NCBI RefSeq assembly: GCF_011947195.1
Contig: NZ_JAATVY010000001.1
Coordinates: 1-64,000, forward strand
Reading direction: 5' to 3'
Origin: Planosporangium thailandense
GTDB lineage: Bacteria; Actinomycetota; Actinomycetes; Mycobacteriales; Micromonosporaceae
Length of the DNA stretch: 64,000 nt
Shown here in pieces: positions 43,420-52,772 of the stretch (within the stretch, counting starts at the first letter, position 1; the number at the start of each line of letters is the position of its first letter). A model generated the notes under the pieces. It was not told the origin of the DNA, ran no database searches, and saw only the letters and a program-made list of their open reading frames with translations. The translations under genes and the position numbers were made by a program.

Positions 43420-44235
43420 ATGCGTATCGCTCGTTTCGCCCACGCTGGTGGGATGTCGTTCGGAGTCGTCGAGGGTGAGCCGGAAGCCGGCGCGGAGGGC
43501 CTGACGGTCGCGCAGATCGAGGGCCACCCGTTCGGGGAGATCCGATTCACCGGAGAGCGCTGGGCGCTCGCCGACGTACGCCTGCTGTCGCCGATCCTGC
43601 CCAGCAAGGTGGTGGCCATCGGCCGCAACTACGCCGAGCACGCGGCCGAGATGGGCAGCGAGGTCCCCGCCGAGCCGCTGATGTTCCTCAAGCCGTCGAC
43701 CTCGGTGATCGGCCCCGACGACGTGGTACGGCTGCCTCCGCAGTCCAAGCAGGTCGAGCACGAGGCCGAACTGGCCGTCGTGATCGGTCCGCCCGGCGCG
43801 CGTCGCGCGGACAAGGCCGCGGCGGCCAAGGCGATCTTCGGGTACACGTGCGCCAACGACGTGACCGCGCGGGACCTTCAGCGCAGCGACGTCCAGTTCA
43901 CCAGGGCCAAGGGGTTCGACTCGTTCTGCCCGCTCGGGCCGTGGATCGTGACCGGGATCGACGCCGCCGACCTGGAGGTGCGCTGTGAGGTGCTCCCGGC
44001 GAACGCGCCGGCCGGTACCGAGGCCGAGGTGCGGCAGCTCGGCAGCACCCGGGACATGATCTTCGACCCGGTGACCCTGGTGTCGTACGTGTCACACGTG
44101 ATGACGTTGCTGCCCGGCGACGTGCTGCTCACCGGAACGCCCGCCGGCGTCGGCCCGATGGTCGAGGGCGACACCGTCAGCGTGCGGATTGCGCAGGTCG
44201 GGACGCTGACCAACCGGGTCCTGGCGCTGGAGTAA
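43420..44235 (+). CDS. Fumarylacetoacetate hydrolase-family protein
   Basis: 271 aa. The FAH fold is marked by KVVAIGRNYAEHAAEMG, MFLKPSTSVIGPDD, the Mg-binding EHEAELAVVIG and TGTPAGVGPM. Members are hydrolases, decarboxylases or isomerases of 2-oxo acids such as acylpyruvates or homoprotocatechuate products; the substrate is open. A mycobacterial homologue sits before gltX and tRNA-Glu as I recall; here the tRNA genes follow directly and gltX is absent from the gap. ATG 43420 has a leaderless promoter. Confidence 0.85.
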   Translation: MRIARFAHAGGMSFGVVEGEPEAGAEGLTVAQIEGHPFGEIRFTGERWALADVRLLSPILPSKVVAIGRNYAEHAAEMGSEVPAEPLMFLKPSTSVIGPDDVVRLPPQSKQVEHEAELAVVIGPPGARRADKAAAAKAIFGYTCANDVTARDLQRSDVQFTRAKGFDSFCPLGPWIVTGIDAADLEVRCEVLPANAPAGTEAEVRQLGSTRDMIFDPVTLVSYVSHVMTLLPGDVLLTGTPAGVGPMVEGDTVSVRIAQVGTLTNRVLALE

Positions 44236-44268
44236 CGCGGCCGCGCCACGCCGGTGCGGGGATCCGAT

Positions 44269-44297
44269 TTGGCGGTGCAGATCGGCTCAGGTACAGT
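44269..44297 (+). promoter_or_regulatory. Promoter of the tRNA-Gln/tRNA-Glu unit
   Basis: TTGGCG (44269-44274), a 17-bp spacer and TACAGT (44292-44297) give a near-consensus promoter with a predicted start about 18 nt before the mature tRNA-Gln 5' end. Confidence 0.65.
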
Positions 44298-44321
44298 TCT
44301 CCCCGGTGCAACGAGCACCGA

Positions 44322-44393
44322 TGGGGTATGGGGTAATTGGCAGCCCAACGGATTCTGGCTCCGTTAGTCTAGGTTCGAGTCCTGGTACCCCAG
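44322..44393 (+). tRNA. tRNA-Gln (anticodon CTG)
   Basis: A 72-nt cloverleaf: acceptor TGGGGTA pairs with TACCCCA (44386-44392), discriminator G44393, anticodon stem ACGGA/TCCGT with loop TTCTGGC and anticodon CTG at 44355-44357, T loop GGTTCGAGTCC. The U1-A72 pair is typical of tRNA-Gln. CCA is not encoded. With gatCAB in the window it is probably first charged with Glu and then amidated. Confidence 0.95.
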
Positions 44394-44420
44394 CTTTATC
44401 GATGCTCTGCATCGGTGCCT

Positions 44421-44493
44421 GGCCCCGTCGTCTAGCGGCCCAGGACGCCGCCCTCTCAAGGCGGTAGCGCCGGTTCGAATCCGGTCGGGGCTA
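44421..44493 (+). tRNA. tRNA-Glu (anticodon CTC)
   Basis: A 73-nt cloverleaf: acceptor GGCCCCG pairs with CGGGGCT (44486-44492; G1-U72 wobble), discriminator A44493, anticodon stem CCGCC/GGCGG with loop CTCTCAA and anticodon CTC at 44455-44457, T loop GGTTCGAATCC. CCA is not encoded. It lies 27 nt after tRNA-Gln; a small CGATGC-tct-GCATCG hairpin (44400-44414) in the spacer may guide processing. Confidence 0.95.
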
Positions 44494-44499
44494 CAGCGA

Positions 44500-44533
44500 A
44501 AAGCGCTCCGGAGGAAACTCCGGGGCGCTTTTT
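44500..44533 (+). terminator. Rho-independent terminator of the tRNA unit
   Basis: A 14-bp stem (44500-44513 with 44518-44531, one G-U pair) with a GAAA tetraloop is followed by TTTTT (44529-44533). It begins 7 nt after tRNA-Glu. Confidence 0.9.
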
Positions 44534-44663
44534 CGTGTGCGCTGCTCGCCTTATCCGCGCACGGTGTGACTCTTTGCGGTATCCCGGCTCGGGATGGCCG
44601 CAGTGTGTGACACCTTGCGCGGATCCTGGGCGCGGTGGGCGGGCGTGTGTAGCGGGAGGCCGC

Positions 44664-45350
44664 CTACAGGCCTGAGAGGCGCTGGCCGGCGCGGACCACG
44701 GCCATCGCGTGGCGGTCTCCGGGGCGGCGGCCCAGGCGCTCGATCGGGCCGGAGATGCTGATCGCCGCGATCACCCGGCCGGTGCGGTCCCGGATCGGGG
44801 CGGAGACGCTCGCCACACCCAGCTCCCGTTCGGCCACGCTCTGGGCCCAGCCGCGACGGCGTACCTCAGCGAGGGTCCGGCCGGTGAACTTGCAGCGGGG
44901 CAGCAGCGGCATGACGGCCTCGGGCGGCTCCCAGGCGAGCAGCACCTGCGCGGCAGAACCGGCCGTCATCGGCAGCGCGGACCCGACCGGGACGGTGTCG
45001 CGCAGGCCGCTCGACCGCTCGGCGGCCGCGACGCAGAGCCGTTCGTCGGCGCGGCGCAGGTAGAGCTGGGCGCTTTCGCCGGTGGCGTCGCGCAGCGCGG
45101 CGAGCATCGGCTCGGCGGCGGTCAGGAGGACATCGGGCGCGGAGTTGGCGAGCTCGCCGAGGCGCGGGCCGGGCCGCCAGCGTCCCTGGGTGTCGCGGAC
45201 CAACATCCGGTGGATCTCCAGGGCCTGCGCCAACCGGTGTGCGGTGGCCCGCGGAAGTTTGGTGCGCTCGACAAGTTCGGCCAGGCTAGCACCATCAACG
45301 CAGGCGGAGAGGATGACCACCGCCTTGTCGAGTACGCCCACACCGCTCAT
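44664..45350 (-). CDS. ndgR: IclR-family regulator NdgR
   Basis: 228 aa. N-terminal winged helix (VERTKLPRATAHRLAQAL as recognition region, about 20-60) and C-terminal IclR effector domain (GSALPMTAGSAAQVLLAWE, ELGVASVSAPIRD). NdgR in Streptomyces binds in front of leuCD and other amino-acid genes and responds to amino-acid supply. ATG 45350 (MSGVGVLDKAVV) matches the known N-terminus better than the distal start at 45383. It is divergent from leuC with only 49 nt between start codons, so its operator must lie there. Confidence 0.88.
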   Translation of the reverse strand: MSGVGVLDKAVVILSACVDGASLAELVERTKLPRATAHRLAQALEIHRMLVRDTQGRWRPGPRLGELANSAPDVLLTAAEPMLAALRDATGESAQLYLRRADERLCVAAAERSSGLRDTVPVGSALPMTAGSAAQVLLAWEPPEAVMPLLPRCKFTGRTLAEVRRRGWAQSVAERELGVASVSAPIRDRTGRVIAAISISGPIERLGRRPGDRHAMAVVRAGQRLSGL

Positions 45351-45369
45351 ACTGTGTCCCACGAACCGA

Positions 45370-45393
45370 AACATACCTCCCAAACTTTAGGAT
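45370..45393. promoter_or_regulatory. Divergent ndgR/leuC promoter region
   Basis: For leuC, TAGGAT (45388-45393) ends 7 nt before ATG 45400, so leuC is leaderless. For ndgR, the minus strand carries TATGTT (45375-45370), giving a leader of about 12 nt. The two -10 boxes are only 12 bp apart, so both polymerases and NdgR compete for the same DNA. Confidence 0.55.
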
Positions 45394-45399
45394 GTCCAG

Positions 45400-46809
45400 A
45401 TGCTGGGAGAAGCACCACGCACCCTGTCCGAGAAGGTCTGGGACGCGCACGTCGTCCGGTCGGCAGACGGCGAGCCCGATCTTCTGTACATCGATCTGCA
45501 CCTGCTGCACGAGGTGACGAGCCCGCAGGCGTTCGACGGCCTTCGGCTGGCCGGACGCCCGGTCCGCCGGCCCGATCTCACGCTCGCCACCGAGGACCAC
45601 AACACGCCGACCGACAACCTGATCACGATCTCCGACCCGGTGAGCCGGACCCAGATCGAGACGCTGCGCAAGAACTGCGCGGAGTTCGGCCTCCGGCTGC
45701 ACCCGCTCGGTGACGCTCAGCAGGGCATCGTGCACGTGATCGGCCCGCAGTTGGGGGTCACCCAGCCGGGTATGACCATCGTCTGTGGCGATTCGCACAC
45801 CGCGACCCACGGCGCGTTCGGCGCGCTGGCGTTCGGCATCGGCACCAGTGAGGTCGAACACGTGCTGGCGACCCAGACCCTGCCGCAGCACAAGCCGAAG
45901 ACCATGGCGGTCAACGTCACCGGTGAGCTTCCGTTCGGCGTCACCGCCAAGGACCTGATCCTCGCGCTCATCGCCAAGGTCGGCACCGGCGGCGGGCGTG
46001 GCCACATCGTCGAGTACCGCGGGCCCGCCATCGAGAAGCTGTCGATGGAAGGCCGGATGACCATCTCGAACATGTCCATCGAGTGGGGCGCCAAGGCCGG
46101 TCTGATCGCGCCCGACGAGACCACGTTCGCCTACCTCAAGGGCCGTCCGCACGCGCCCAAGGGCGCCGACTGGGACCGCGCCGTGGAGTACTGGCGGTCC
46201 CTGCGCACCGACGAGGGCGCCCGGTTCGACACCGAGGTGACGCTCGACGCGAGCACGCTGACCCCGTTCGTGACGTGGGGTACCAACCCGGGTCAGGGCG
46301 TGCCGCTGGACGGGGTCGTGCCCGACCCGTCGAGCTTCGACAGCGAGGTCGAGCGCACCGCGGCCGAGAAGGCGCTCCAGTACATGGACCTGCGGCCCGG
46401 AACCGCGCTGCGGGACGTCGGCGTGGACGTGGTGTTCCTCGGATCCTGCACCAACGGCCGGATCGAGGACCTGCGGGCCGCCGCGGAGGTGCTGCGCGGC
46501 CACAAGGTCGCCGACGGGGTGCGGATGCTCGTCGTCCCCGGTTCGGCGGCGGTGCGCGAGGCGGCCGAGGCCGAGGGCCTGCACGAGATCTTCACGGCGG
46601 CCGGCGCCGAGTGGCGCTTTGCTGGATGCTCGATGTGCCTGGGCATGAACCCGGACACCCTCAAGCCCGGTCAGCGCTCGGCCTCGACCTCGAACCGCAA
46701 TTTCGAGGGCCGGCAGGGCCGCGGCGGCCGTACCCACCTGGTCTCCCCGCCCGTCGCGGCGGCGACCGCGGTAACGGGACGCCTGACCGCGCCCGCCGAT
46801 CTGAACTGA
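45400..46809 (+). CDS. leuC: 3-Isopropylmalate dehydratase large subunit
   Basis: An aconitase-family 4Fe-4S enzyme, 469 aa, isomerising 2- to 3-isopropylmalate with LeuD. Cluster ligands are in [15 protein letters not shown] and [33 protein letters not shown] is the family signature. ATG 45400 sits 7 nt after its -10 box with no ribosome site. leuD follows after 10 nt. Confidence 0.97.
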   Translation: MLGEAPRTLSEKVWDAHVVRSADGEPDLLYIDLHLLHEVTSPQAFDGLRLAGRPVRRPDLTLATEDHNTPTDNLITISDPVSRTQIETLRKNCAEFGLRLHPLGDAQQGIVHVIGPQLGVTQPGMTIVCGDSHTATHGAFGALAFGIGTSEVEHVLATQTLPQHKPKTMAVNVTGELPFGVTAKDLILALIAKVGTGGGRGHIVEYRGPAIEKLSMEGRMTISNMSIEWGAKAGLIAPDETTFAYLKGRPHAPKGADWDRAVEYWRSLRTDEGARFDTEVTLDASTLTPFVTWGTNPGQGVPLDGVVPDPSSFDSEVERTAAEKALQYMDLRPGTALRDVGVDVVFLGSCTNGRIEDLRAAAEVLRGHKVADGVRMLVVPGSAAVREAAEAEGLHEIFTAAGAEWRFAGCSMCLGMNPDTLKPGQRSASTSNRNFEGRQGRGGRTHLVSPPVAAATAVTGRLTAPADLN

Positions 46810-46819
46810 GGTAAGGGAA

Positions 46820-47407
46820 ATGGACAAGTTCACCGTTCACACCGGCACCGCCGTGCCGCTGCGTCGTTCCAATGTGGACACCGACCAGATCATCCCCGCG
46901 GTGTACCTGAAGCGGGTCACCAAGACCGGATTCGCCGACGGCCTGTTCAACGCCTGGCGGGCCGACCCGGACTTCGTGCTCAACAATCCGGCGTACGCCG
47001 GCGCCTCGGTCCTGGTCGCCGGCCCGGAGTTCGGCACCGGATCATCCCGCGAGCACGCGGTGTGGGCCTTGCGTGACTGGGGATTCCGGACGGTTATCGC
47101 CCCCCGATTCGGGGATATCTTCCGGGGCAACGCTCTCAAGGACGGCCTGCTGCCGGTCGAGCTCGAACTGGAGGCGGTGGAAGCGCTCTGGGACGCCGTG
47201 GAGGCGGACCCAGCGCTTGCGGTCACGGTCGACCTCGAGAAGCGCGAAGTTCGCGCCGGCGCCAACGTATGGGCGTTCCCGCTGGACGATTTCAGCCGTT
47301 GGCGGCTGCTGGAAGGGCTCGACGACATTGCGCTGACGCTTCGCCACGAGGCCGACGTGACGGCCTATGAGGCGCGGCGTCCGGAGTGGATGCCGGCTGT
47401 AATCTAG
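46820..47407 (+). CDS. leuD: 3-Isopropylmalate dehydratase small subunit
   Basis: 195 aa, the swivel domain partner of Leu[19 protein letters not shown] and [20 protein letters not shown] are the substrate-binding signatures. ATG 46820 is preceded by GTAAGGGAA. A stem-loop follows its stop, ending leuCD. Confidence 0.97.
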   Translation: MDKFTVHTGTAVPLRRSNVDTDQIIPAVYLKRVTKTGFADGLFNAWRADPDFVLNNPAYAGASVLVAGPEFGTGSSREHAVWALRDWGFRTVIAPRFGDIFRGNALKDGLLPVELELEAVEALWDAVEADPALAVTVDLEKREVRAGANVWAFPLDDFSRWRLLEGLDDIALTLRHEADVTAYEARRPEWMPAVI

Positions 47408-47419
47408 ATCTGACAGGCA

Positions 47420-47455
47420 GTTTGGCCGGTGGTCCATTTGGGCCGCCGGCCAAAC
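47420..47455 (+). terminator. Terminator after leuD
   Basis: GTTTGGCCGG (47420-47429) pairs with CCGGCCAAAC (47446-47455); inner bases can extend the stem. It lies 13 nt after the leuD stop and has only a short T-containing tail. Confidence 0.6.
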
Positions 47456-47563
47456 CTGTTGTAGGGCAATGATTTCTTTTTCGGAAAGTATTTGTATCCT
47501 GACAGTTGAGACCGATGTTGCGCGTAGATGGAGTCGCGCAGTCTCCACGTACAGGAGGAAATC

Positions 47564-48304
47564 GTGAACAAGGCGGAGCTCATCGATGCGCTCTCGGCCC
47601 GTCTGGGTGACAAGAAGGCCGCGACGCAGGCGCTGGACGCCGTGTTGTCGGAAATCCAGAACGCCGTGACCAAGGGCGACAAGGTCGCCATCACCGGCTT
47701 CGGCGTCTTCGAAAAGAAGGCGCGGGCCGCCAGAACCGCTCGCAACCCGCGTACGGGTGAGCCGGTAAAGGTCAAGAAGACCTCGGTTCCGGCGTTCCGC
47801 CCGGGCGCCGGTTTCAAGGAACTGGTTGCCAGCGGCAAGCTGCCGAAGGCGGCCAAGGTCACCAAGGCTGCTCCGGCCAAGCCGGCCGCCAAGGCCACCA
47901 AGACCGCTGCTGCCACCAAGGCGGCTCCGGCGACCAAGACGGCTGCCAAGGCCGCTCCGGCCAAGACGGCCGCCAAGGCGACCAAGACGGCTGCTGCCAC
48001 CAAGGCGGCTCCGGCCAAGAAGGCCGCCACCAAGACCGCCGCCAAGGCCGCTCCGGCCAAGACGGCCGCCAAGGCGACCAAGACGGCTGCTGCCACCAAG
48101 GCGGCTCCGGCCAAGAAGACCGCCACCAAGACCGCCGCCAAGGCCGCTCCGGCCAAGACGGCGACCAAGGCGACCAAGGTCACCAAGGCCACCAAGGCCA
48201 CCAAGGCGGCTGCGGCGACGTCGCCGCGTAAGTCGACGACCGCTCGTGCCACCGTCGCCAAGGCGGCGCCGGCCACGAAAAGGGCTGCGGCGAAGAAGCG
48301 CTAA
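47564..48304 (+). CDS. hup: HU-type histone-like DNA-binding protein with Lys/Ala/Pro tail
   Basis: 246 aa. Residues 1-90 are a classic HU domain ([55 protein letters not shown]) that bends and compacts DNA as a dimer. Residues 100-246 are [10 protein letters not shown]- and KATK-type repeats like the H1-like tails of mycobacterial HupB and streptomycete HupS, adding nonspecific DNA and RNA binding. GTG 47564 has a strong AGGAGGA site; the in-frame ATG at 47528 would place that site inside the gene and is rejected. The upstream 150 nt are AT-rich. Confidence 0.95.
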   Translation: MNKAELIDALSARLGDKKAATQALDAVLSEIQNAVTKGDKVAITGFGVFEKKARAARTARNPRTGEPVKVKKTSVPAFRPGAGFKELVASGKLPKAAKVTKAAPAKPAAKATKTAAATKAAPATKTAAKAAPAKTAAKATKTAAATKAAPAKKAATKTAAKAAPAKTAAKATKTAAATKAAPAKKTATKTAAKAAPAKTATKATKVTKATKATKAAAATSPRKSTTARATVAKAAPATKRAAAKKR

Positions 48305-48317
48305 CCGATACCGCGAG

Positions 48318-48350
48318 AAGAAGGCCGGGCAGAGTTGCCCGGCCTTCTTT
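48318..48350 (+). terminator. Rho-independent terminator after hup
   Basis: AAGAAGGCCGGGCA (48318-48331) pairs perfectly with 48336-48349 around GAGT, followed by a T-rich CTTTGTTCGTT tail. It starts 13 nt after the hup stop. Confidence 0.92.
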
Positions 48351-48374
48351 GTTCGTTGATTCAAGCCACTTTTC

Positions 48375-49289
48375 CTACATTGACGGACGTTCCACGTCCA
48401 GCCGGTCGGCCGCGACAAAGTCCGCGCCCGCGAAGCCGAGGGCCCAGGCCGAACCCTTCGGCGTGCGGTAACGGTCGGGATCCCGTCGGGACAGCGTGGC
48501 CACCACGTCGGGAATCAACCCGCCCTGGCTGCAGATCACGGTTACGCCGTCGTCGGAGGCCAGCCGCTGAATGGCGGCCGCGGCCGCTGCGGCGTCGGCG
48601 GACTCGTCGAAATGGTCGTCCACCTCGATCGGCAACCCCGTCACGGCCGCCACCGGCTCGACCGTCTGCGTGCACCGGTCCCGCCCGGCGCTGATGATCC
48701 GCGTCGGGCCGTACACGGCCAGCACCGGCGCCAGATTCCGGGCGACCGTGCGGCCCCGTTCGTCGAGCGGGCGGTCGTCGTCGTCGCCCTCCCAGTCGTC
48801 ACGGTCACCGGCGGAGGCGTGCCGCAGCAGTATCACGAGCCCGTCGACCCGACACAGCGGTTGGTACGCCGCGAGGACGCCCCGGTCGTGCGCGTACGTC
48901 AGCAGCCTGGCCGCCTCCGCCAGAGGTAGCCACCGCACCTCGTCGACCTCGTCGTTGGAGACGAACGAGTCGCTGTGGCGGCAGACCATCGACCAGTAGT
49001 CCACGCACTTCTCCACGTCCGGATCACCGGTGAGGTACCGCGTCGTGTGCACGCGCAGCCGCGGCGCCGCGCGTACGCCGGTCTCCTCGTGCACCTCCCG
49101 TACGGCGCCGAGCAGGGGATGTTCGCCGGGATCGAGCTTGCCCTTCGGCAGCGACCAGTCGTCGTAGCGGGGCCGGTGTACCAGCAGCACCTCGTGGTCG
49201 TCATCGCCGCGGGAGCCGTCTGGGGAGCCGCCTGGGGAGACGCCGCCCCGGGAGACGACACCGCCGGCGGCCCGGACCACCCGGGTCAT
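48375..49289 (-). CDS. mutT1: MutT1-type protein: Nudix plus histidine phosphatase domains
   Basis: 304 aa. The N-terminal Nudix domain has the full box GKLDPGEHPLLGAV then REVHEETGV; the C-terminal domain is a SixA/RHG histidine phosphatase (LRHASAGDRDDW, ISAGRDRCTQT). Mycobacterial MutT1 has this fusion and breaks down 8-oxo-dGTP and diadenosine polyphosphates in steps, protecting against mutation. It lies between hup and ppk as in mycobacteria. ATG 49289 is used. A Ser/Gly/Asp-rich insert at about 15-30 is unusual. Confidence 0.88.
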   Translation of the reverse strand: MTRVVRAAGGVVSRGGVSPGGSPDGSRGDDDHEVLLVHRPRYDDWSLPKGKLDPGEHPLLGAVREVHEETGVRAAPRLRVHTTRYLTGDPDVEKCVDYWSMVCRHSDSFVSNDEVDEVRWLPLAEAARLLTYAHDRGVLAAYQPLCRVDGLVILLRHASAGDRDDWEGDDDDRPLDERGRTVARNLAPVLAVYGPTRIISAGRDRCTQTVEPVAAVTGLPIEVDDHFDESADAAAAAAAIQRLASDDGVTVICSQGGLIPDVVATLSRRDPDRYRTPKGSAWALGFAGADFVAADRLDVERPSM

Positions 49290-49389
49290 GACGGCAACCG
49301 CCCGGTCGGGCCGGGTTCGCGGAGCAGCACGTGCTGCCCGTACCCGAAAATCGGGTCGCTATCACGATCGGCGTGTCGCACGCACCCGC

Positions 49390-51744
49390 TCACTCCACCT
49401 TGCCGACGATGCGCCGCAGCAGGGCTTCCTGCGGATCGACCAGCGGTTCGCCCTCGCTTGCCGAGCGGCGGTGCCAGGTGCCGTCGGCGGTCAGTTCGAA
49501 CGCCGCGGTGCGCTCGTCCATGGCGATCCGCATCACCCGGTCGAGCTCCGCGCGCGCCGCCGGGTCGACGACCCGTACGAGCGCCTCGACCCGCCGATCG
49601 AGGTTGCGGTGCATCAGGTCGGCCGACCCGATCCAGAACTCGCCGCCGGGCACGGCTGCCGCTCCGTCGGCGGGCTCCGCCTCGCTCCCGCGGGCCGGGA
49701 CCGCGCCGTCACCGAAGCGGAAGACGCGCGAGTGCTCCAGGAAGCGGCCCACGATCGAACGCACCCGGATCCGCTCGGACAGCCCCGGTACGCCCGGCTT
49801 GAGCGTGCAGATGCCGCGGATGACGAGGTCCACGTCCACCCCCGCCCGGCTGGCCCGGTAGAGCGCGTCGATGAGCTCCTCGTCGACCAGTGCGTTCACC
49901 TTGATCTGGACCAGGCCCGGCCGGCCGGCGCGGACGTGCTCGATCTCCCGCTCGATGCGCTCGATGATGCCGCTGCGCACCCCGTGCGGCGCGATGAGCA
50001 GCCGCCGGTAGGCGGTCTGCCGGCTGTAGCCGGTGAGCACGTTGAACAGATCGGTGAGGTCGGCGCCCACCTCCGGGTCGGCGGTGAGCAGACCGAAGTC
50101 CTCGTACAGCCGCGCCGTCTTCGGGTGGTAGTTGCCGGTGCCGATGTGGCAGTACCGCCGGATCTGGTTGCCCTCCTGGCGCACCACGAGCGCGGTCTTG
50201 CAGTGGGTCTTCAAGCCCACCAGGCCGTACACGACGTGGCAGCCGGCGCGCTCGAGCATCCGCGCCCAGCCGATGTTGGCCTGCTCGTCGAAGCGCGCCT
50301 TCACCTCCACCAGGACGACCACCTGCTTGCCGGCCTCCGCGGCGGAGATGAGCGCGTCGACGATGGGGGAGTCGCCGCTGGTGCGGTAGAGCGTCTGCTT
50401 GATCGCCAGTACGTTCGGGTCGGCCGCCGCCTGCTCGATGAAGCGCTGCACGCTCGTGGAGAACGAGTGGTACGGGTGGTGCACGAGGATGTCGCCCTCA
50501 CGCAGGCGGTTGAACACGCTGCGGGGAATCTCGCCCTCGGCGAACTTGGGGTGGGTGGCCGGCACGAAAGGCGGGTCCTTGAGGTCCGGCCGGTCGGTGT
50601 CGTTGTAGACCTGCCACAGCGACGACAGGTCGAGCAGGCCCGGCACCCGGATCACGTCGTGCGCGTCCATGTCCAGCTCGCGCACCAGCAGATCGAGGAC
50701 GTGGTCGGAGATCGAGGCGGCGACCTCCAGGCGTACGGCGGGTCCGAACCGCCGGCGCGCCAGCTCGCGTTCGAGGGCCTGCAGCAGGTCTTCGTCGCGG
50801 TCCTCGTCGAGTTCGAAGTCGGCGTTGCGGGTCACCCGGAACAGGTGGTGCTCGACCACCTGCATGCCGGAGAACAGCTGACCGAGGTGCGCGGCGATCA
50901 GGTCCTCCACCGGCAGGTACACGGTCGGTGCGCCGCCCTCGCGGGAGGAGATGCCCGGTTCCCGCTCGACCGCGACGAACCGTGGCACGTTGTTGGGCAC
51001 CTTCACCCGCGCGAACAGCTCCGGGCCGCCGTCCGGATCACGCACGACCACCGCGAGGTTCAGCGACAGCCCGGAGATGTACGGGAACGGATGCGCCGGG
51101 TCGACCGCGAGGGGAGTGAGCACCGGGAAGACGTGCTCGCGGAAGTACGCCCGCATCCGCTCGCGCTCCGGCGGCTCCAGTTCGGCCCAGCGCACGATCC
51201 GGATGTTGGCGGCCGCGAGCGCCGGCTGGACCTCCCCGGCGAAGCAGCGGGCGTGCCGGGACACCAGCTCGGTGGCCCGCTCGGCGATGCGCTGCAGCTG
51301 CTCGCGGGGGAACAGCCCGTCGGTGCCGCGTACGGCGAGGCCGGTCTGCTGGCGGCGTTTCAGCCCGGCGACCCGGACCATGTAGAACTCGTCGAGGTTG
51401 CCGGCGAAGATCGCGAGGAATTTTGCGCGTTCGAGCAGCGGCGTCCGCGGGTCCTCGGCGAGGGCGAGCACCCGGGCGTTGAAGTCGAGCCAGGACAGCT
51501 CGCGGTTGAGGTAGCGGTCGTCGGGCAGCGCGTCGACGGCCGGCGCGGCGATGTCGGGTTCGGCGGTGGGCTCGGCCGGCGCCGCTGACCGGGGCGGTTG
51601 CGACGTGCGTGGCTCGGTGTGCCGGGCCAGGCGACCGCTCCGGGCGGCTCTCTTCGCGCCGTTGAGCTCGGCCGGGGAGACCTCGGCCGAACGCGCGGAC
51701 GTGCCGGTACGCCGGGATGATCGCGGACTCGGGCTGGCGGTCAC
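49390..51744 (-). CDS. ppk1: Polyphosphate kinase 1
   Basis: 784 aa, reversibly moving the gamma phosphate of ATP to polyphosphate. The N-terminal domain begins at [20 protein letters not shown]; the catalytic region has [19 protein letters not shown] with the phosphorylated-His motif, plus [15 protein letters not shown] and [13 protein letters not shown]. The first 75 residues are a basic, Ser/Pro-rich extension of low complexity. GTG 51744 has CATGAT at leaderless spacing on the minus strand. It lies downstream of fbiD and the cold-shock-like gene on the same strand. Confidence 0.95.
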   Translation of the reverse strand: MTASPSPRSSRRTGTSARSAEVSPAELNGAKRAARSGRLARHTEPRTSQPPRSAAPAEPTAEPDIAAPAVDALPDDRYLNRELSWLDFNARVLALAEDPRTPLLERAKFLAIFAGNLDEFYMVRVAGLKRRQQTGLAVRGTDGLFPREQLQRIAERATELVSRHARCFAGEVQPALAAANIRIVRWAELEPPERERMRAYFREHVFPVLTPLAVDPAHPFPYISGLSLNLAVVVRDPDGGPELFARVKVPNNVPRFVAVEREPGISSREGGAPTVYLPVEDLIAAHLGQLFSGMQVVEHHLFRVTRNADFELDEDRDEDLLQALERELARRRFGPAVRLEVAASISDHVLDLLVRELDMDAHDVIRVPGLLDLSSLWQVYNDTDRPDLKDPPFVPATHPKFAEGEIPRSVFNRLREGDILVHHPYHSFSTSVQRFIEQAAADPNVLAIKQTLYRTSGDSPIVDALISAAEAGKQVVVLVEVKARFDEQANIGWARMLERAGCHVVYGLVGLKTHCKTALVVRQEGNQIRRYCHIGTGNYHPKTARLYEDFGLLTADPEVGADLTDLFNVLTGYSRQTAYRRLLIAPHGVRSGIIERIEREIEHVRAGRPGLVQIKVNALVDEELIDALYRASRAGVDVDLVIRGICTLKPGVPGLSERIRVRSIVGRFLEHSRVFRFGDGAVPARGSEAEPADGAAAVPGGEFWIGSADLMHRNLDRRVEALVRVVDPAARAELDRVMRIAMDERTAAFELTADGTWHRRSASEGEPLVDPQEALLRRIVGKVE

Positions 51745-51795
51745 CAGATCATCATGACCCGAAAAACGGGGACGGCCAACGGGTCGGCGGCACCG

Positions 51796-51993
51796 TTACG
51801 GGAGTGTGGGCAGCGTTACCCTCGTCACCCGGCCGGCCTCGTCGCGATCGAGGCGTACCCGCTGGCCGATCCGCAGCAGCCGCAGGCCCGAGGCGGTGAA
51901 CGCCTCCGCCGGGAACGCCACCTCCGTTCCGTCGTCGAGGAGGACGGTGCCGGCCTGGCTCTGCTCGTCGAACGTCGCCACGGTCCCCTGCAT
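51796..51993 (-). CDS. Small cold-shock-like OB-fold protein
   Basis: 65 aa. MQGTVATFDEQSQAGTVLLD and QRVRLDRDEAGRVTRVTLP follow the spacing of a cold-shock domain (strand 1, GTVLLDDG, final strands), but the aromatic RNP1/RNP2 residues are missing, so RNA binding is uncertain. ATG 51993 has AAGGGA six bases upstream; the alternative GTG 52008 overlaps the fbiD stop (GTGA). Either way it is tightly linked to fbiD. Confidence 0.65.
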   Translation of the reverse strand: MQGTVATFDEQSQAGTVLLDDGTEVAFPAEAFTASGLRLLRIGQRVRLDRDEAGRVTRVTLPTLP

Positions 51994-52004
51994 GTGCCGT
52001 CCCT

Positions 52005-52667
52005 TCACCTCGGTCGGCCGCCACCATACTGCGCGACGGCGACCAGTTCGGCGGTGTACCGCCCCAGGCCCAGCGCGGTGGCGGCGGCGAGGTCGGCCAC
52101 GGTGTCGACGTCCTGACGAAGCGACGGCCAGTCCCCGTCGAGCCGTACCGCGCCCGACGCCTCGTGCGCGGCCGCCGAGCCCGGCCCGAATCGCGGGTCC
52201 AGGTCGACCCCGGCCGCTGCCGCGAGCATGGACGTACCGGTGCCCGTGGCGTCCGGAACGTACCCGCGCGGGTGGCGCCCGAGTGCGGTGAGTGCCGCGG
52301 CCAGCTCGTGCGGCCGCAGCGCCGGCAGGTCACCGGTGAGCGCGACCACCGGGGAGCCGGCGGCCGTCGCGGCGCCGCGCGCGAACGCGGCGTTGAGCCC
52401 GGCGTCGGGCTGGTCGGGTACGCGCTCGGCACCCAGGTCGGCGGCTGCCGCCACCATGGCCGGCTCGTCGGTGACGACCAGTGCGCGACGCACGACCGGG
52501 CAGGACCGCACGGCCGTGAGGGTGTCGCGGACCATCGCCAGCACGAGCCGGTCGTGCTCGATGCCGGGGATGGCGCCGCGCAGCCGCGTCTTGGCCAACT
52601 CCAGCCGTTTGATCGGCATCACCGCGATCCATCCCGTGCCCGCCACATCCGGCATCCTTGCGTACAT
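52005..52667 (-). CDS. fbiD: 2-Phospho-lactate/phosphoenolpyruvate guanylyltransferase (F420 synthesis)
   Basis: 220 aa, CofC/FbiD family. It activates phosphoenolpyruvate (or 2-phospholactate) with GTP for coenzyme F420 assembly. The N-terminal VMPIKRLELAKTRL is the nucleotide-binding signature; VVALTGDLPAL is the metal-binding segment, and GTGTSMLAA is conserved. Starts at ATG 52667 or 52655 are both possible. F420 cofactors are widespread in actinobacteria, where fbiD sits near ppk and gpsA as I recall; other fbi genes are not in the window. Confidence 0.88.
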   Translation of the reverse strand: MYARMPDVAGTGWIAVMPIKRLELAKTRLRGAIPGIEHDRLVLAMVRDTLTAVRSCPVVRRALVVTDEPAMVAAAADLGAERVPDQPDAGLNAAFARGAATAAGSPVVALTGDLPALRPHELAAALTALGRHPRGYVPDATGTGTSMLAAAAGVDLDPRFGPGSAAAHEASGAVRLDGDWPSLRQDVDTVADLAAATALGLGRYTAELVAVAQYGGGRPR

Positions 52668-52772
52668 GTGACGCCACGGGTGCGGCCGGGGCGACCCTGT
52701 CTGGCCTGATGACCGCCGGGCCAGGCATGATGCGGGAGCGGATGGCTACGGGCGGGGCAGCGAGGAGGGGCC

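Noticed and set aside
47528-47563. ATG 47528 as start of hup
   Set aside because: The strong AGGAGGA lies after it and directly before GTG 47564, where HU homology begins.
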